Part shown: piece after piece, positions 32,339 to 33,148 of the stretch | How positions within the stretch are numbered: position 1 is the stretch's first letter | How the letters are laid out: the number at the start of each line of letters is the position of its first letter | Source of the DNA: Candidatus Gastranaerophilales bacterium | Lineage (GTDB): Bacteria; Cyanobacteriota; Vampirovibrionia; Gastranaerophilales; Gastranaerophilaceae | Direction: 5' to 3' | DNA: 33,148 nucleotides | NCBI GenBank assembly: GCA_944323425.1 | Contig: CALUSL010000022.1 | Location: forward strand, 1 to 33,148 | Notes under the pieces: model-generated | Database searches by the model: none | What the model was told of the DNA's origin: nothing | The model's input: only the letters and a program-made list of their open reading frames with translations | Translations under genes and position numbers: made by a program

Positions 32339-32522
32339 CTTCAAACCCTCTTATACTATCAAGTTCTATATTGTATCTTTTGCCTTGTCTATCAACGCAA
32401 GTTGCGTAATCTATCTCTGCATCAGCAAATTTGTTTTTCCAAATACAAATCAGCAAGCCAATTTCTTGTGTTTTTAAATTCAGAACCTTTGTGCCATAAA
32501 GTGCATAGTCTTTTTCTGTCAT
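32322..32522 (-). CDS. Unknown 66-residue protein
   Basis: Family unknown. The start forms an ATGA overlap with the stop of the preceding gene, and AAAGGAA lies about 8 nt upstream. The sequence suggests a small beta-barrel (YGTKVLNLKTQEIGLLICIW, RQGKRYNIELDSI), comparable in look to short phage- or plasmid-encoded accessory proteins. It shows one pair of Cys but no CxxC motif and no signal peptide. Confidence 0.7.
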   Translation of the reverse strand: MTEKDYALYGTKVLNLKTQEIGLLICIWKNKFADAEIDYATCVDRQGKRYNIELDSIRGFEDDFEK

Positions 32523-32737
32523 TGTTCTTTCCTTTCAAGTATTAAATTTGAATAGATATCATCAGGCTTTTGTGGGTCTATTAAAAATTCTTTCATAAAT
32601 ACAAATCTTTCTCCGCAAGTGTTTTCACAAATTACAGTGTCGAAGTTGTAGAAACCGATTACTTTGTAATACTCATTATCAGAGCTCTTAAAACCTTTAA
32701 TCTTTTTAAGCTTGTATTTTTTGCCTAATTCAATCAT
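32519..32737 (-). CDS. Unknown 72-residue protein
   Basis: Family unknown. ATG 32737 is preceded by AAGAGG about 6 nt away. It has the look of a small beta-rich domain (KYKLKKIKGF, YYKVIGFYNFDTVICENTCG, RFVFMKEFLID) followed by a charged tail. Its layout resembles that of the next gene, which it overlaps by 4 nt, so the two may be distantly related or partners. Confidence 0.7.
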   Translation of the reverse strand: MIELGKKYKLKKIKGFKSSDNEYYKVIGFYNFDTVICENTCGERFVFMKEFLIDPQKPDDIYSNLILERKEQ

Positions 32738-32838
32738 TGTTACCTCTTATCAGCAATGACATTCATCACTCTTAATGAGTAAAATATCAAGCAAACTCTT
32801 TCAAAACGTATCATTCAGACACAATTTATTTTTTGAAC

Positions 32839-32875
32839 ACTGTTTGAACGGTATTAAAACAGGTTTTAAATACCA
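32839..32875. repeat. Imperfect inverted repeat related to the 26-bp palindrome
   Basis: GGTATT-AAAAC and GTTTT-AAATACC flank a two-base centre, with one unpaired A. Just to the left, TTTGAAC occurs twice 11 bp apart (32832 and 32843). It lies between the 32737 start and the 32877 stop and could be an operator. Confidence 0.55.
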
Positions 32876-32876
32876 T

Positions 32877-33101
32877 CTAAAAATTCTTGTTTTCAGGATA
32901 ATTTATAAAAAATGCGTTGACTGTATCAGTATCTCGCCTTAAATTTTCGACGATTGGGGTAAGATTATACAGCTCTTCAATTTCTTGTTGCGTCCTGCAA
33001 AAATAATCAATTACAGTGACAATATTATAAATCCGCTCAGCTAATTTTTCTAACTTCCTAAAATCTTTTTGTTTAATCTTGTATTTCTTGCTGTTACTCA
33101 T
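32877..33101 (-). CDS. Unknown 74-residue helical protein
   Basis: Family unknown. I start at ATG 33101, because a near-perfect SD, AAAAGGAGGT, lies 3 nt upstream (33114-33105); the in-frame TTG at 33137 would translate through it. The product is a basic head (MSNSKKYKIKQKDFRKLEKL) followed by predicted helices with Glu/Leu/Ile heptads (TQQEIEELYNLTPIVENL). It is separated from the other three small genes by 139 nt holding the inverted repeat. The strongest SD of the window suggests high translation. Confidence 0.72.
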   Translation of the reverse strand: MSNSKKYKIKQKDFRKLEKLAERIYNIVTVIDYFCRTQQEIEELYNLTPIVENLRRDTDTVNAFFINYPENKNF

Positions 33102-33148
33102 ACGACCTCCTTTTAAGGTGTCGTATTCATCACTCAAAAGTTAGATAA

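Overview
The window is AT-rich, densely coded bacterial chromosome from a diderm organism. Skp/OmpH-like and GmhA proteins imply an outer membrane and heptose-containing surface sugars. A pilin-like protein beginning AFTLSEVLL, the general gene set and many unrecognised small proteins together fit a non-photosynthetic gut cyanobacterial relative (Vampirovibrionia/Melainabacteria, order Gastranaerophilales). That placement rests on remembered family style, not on a search; I hold it at about 0.65. TGA is used as a normal stop codon.
Layout. 1-2.7 kb: clpP, an unknown coiled-coil protein, a zinc-ribbon protein, and on the minus strand two short genes of 52 and 47 codons that share one operon and one terminator. 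2.7-6.5 kb: grpE-dnaJ, then an exported beta-propeller and an O-methyltransferase. 6.5-10.6 kb (minus): skp-like, gmhA, dnaG, rpoD. 10.6-12.8 kb (minus): an HtrA-like protein that has lost its catalytic triad, an OmpR-type response regulator, and an exported Lys/Glu-rich helical protein. 12.95 kb: speD. 13.5-19.2 kb (minus): wecG/tagA, split transketolase, ftsE, ftsX, an HDOD protein and a pilin-like protein, tightly packed as one long transcription unit. 19.2-22 kb: secG and yggU (DUF167) on the minus strand, diverging from a bifunctional Rel/SpoT. 22.4-29.9 kb: an unknown protein, folP, a four-gene minus-strand unit (unknown, TPR, CxxCxxCC protein, unknown), a multi-pass membrane protein and uvrB. 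30-31.4 kb: a large TPR protein.
At 31.4-31.8 kb a strong promoter reads into two 89-bp tandem cassettes. Each begins with the first 18 nt of the following tRNA-Val(UAC) and then carries hairpins instead of the rest of a tRNA. A more degenerate cassette precedes them, and an intact tRNA-Val with encoded CCA and a terminator follows. From 31.8 kb to the end the sequence changes character: palindromes, repeated TTGACAT blocks and four short minus-strand genes of unknown family. This looks like the edge of an element beside a tRNA gene, although no integrase is visible.
Most genes have clear Shine-Dalgarno (SD) sequences. A subset (wecG, rel/spoT, folP, uvrB, dnaG, yggU) lacks an SD and instead has a -10-like hexamer 6-12 nt before the start codon, which suggests leaderless or near-leaderless transcripts.
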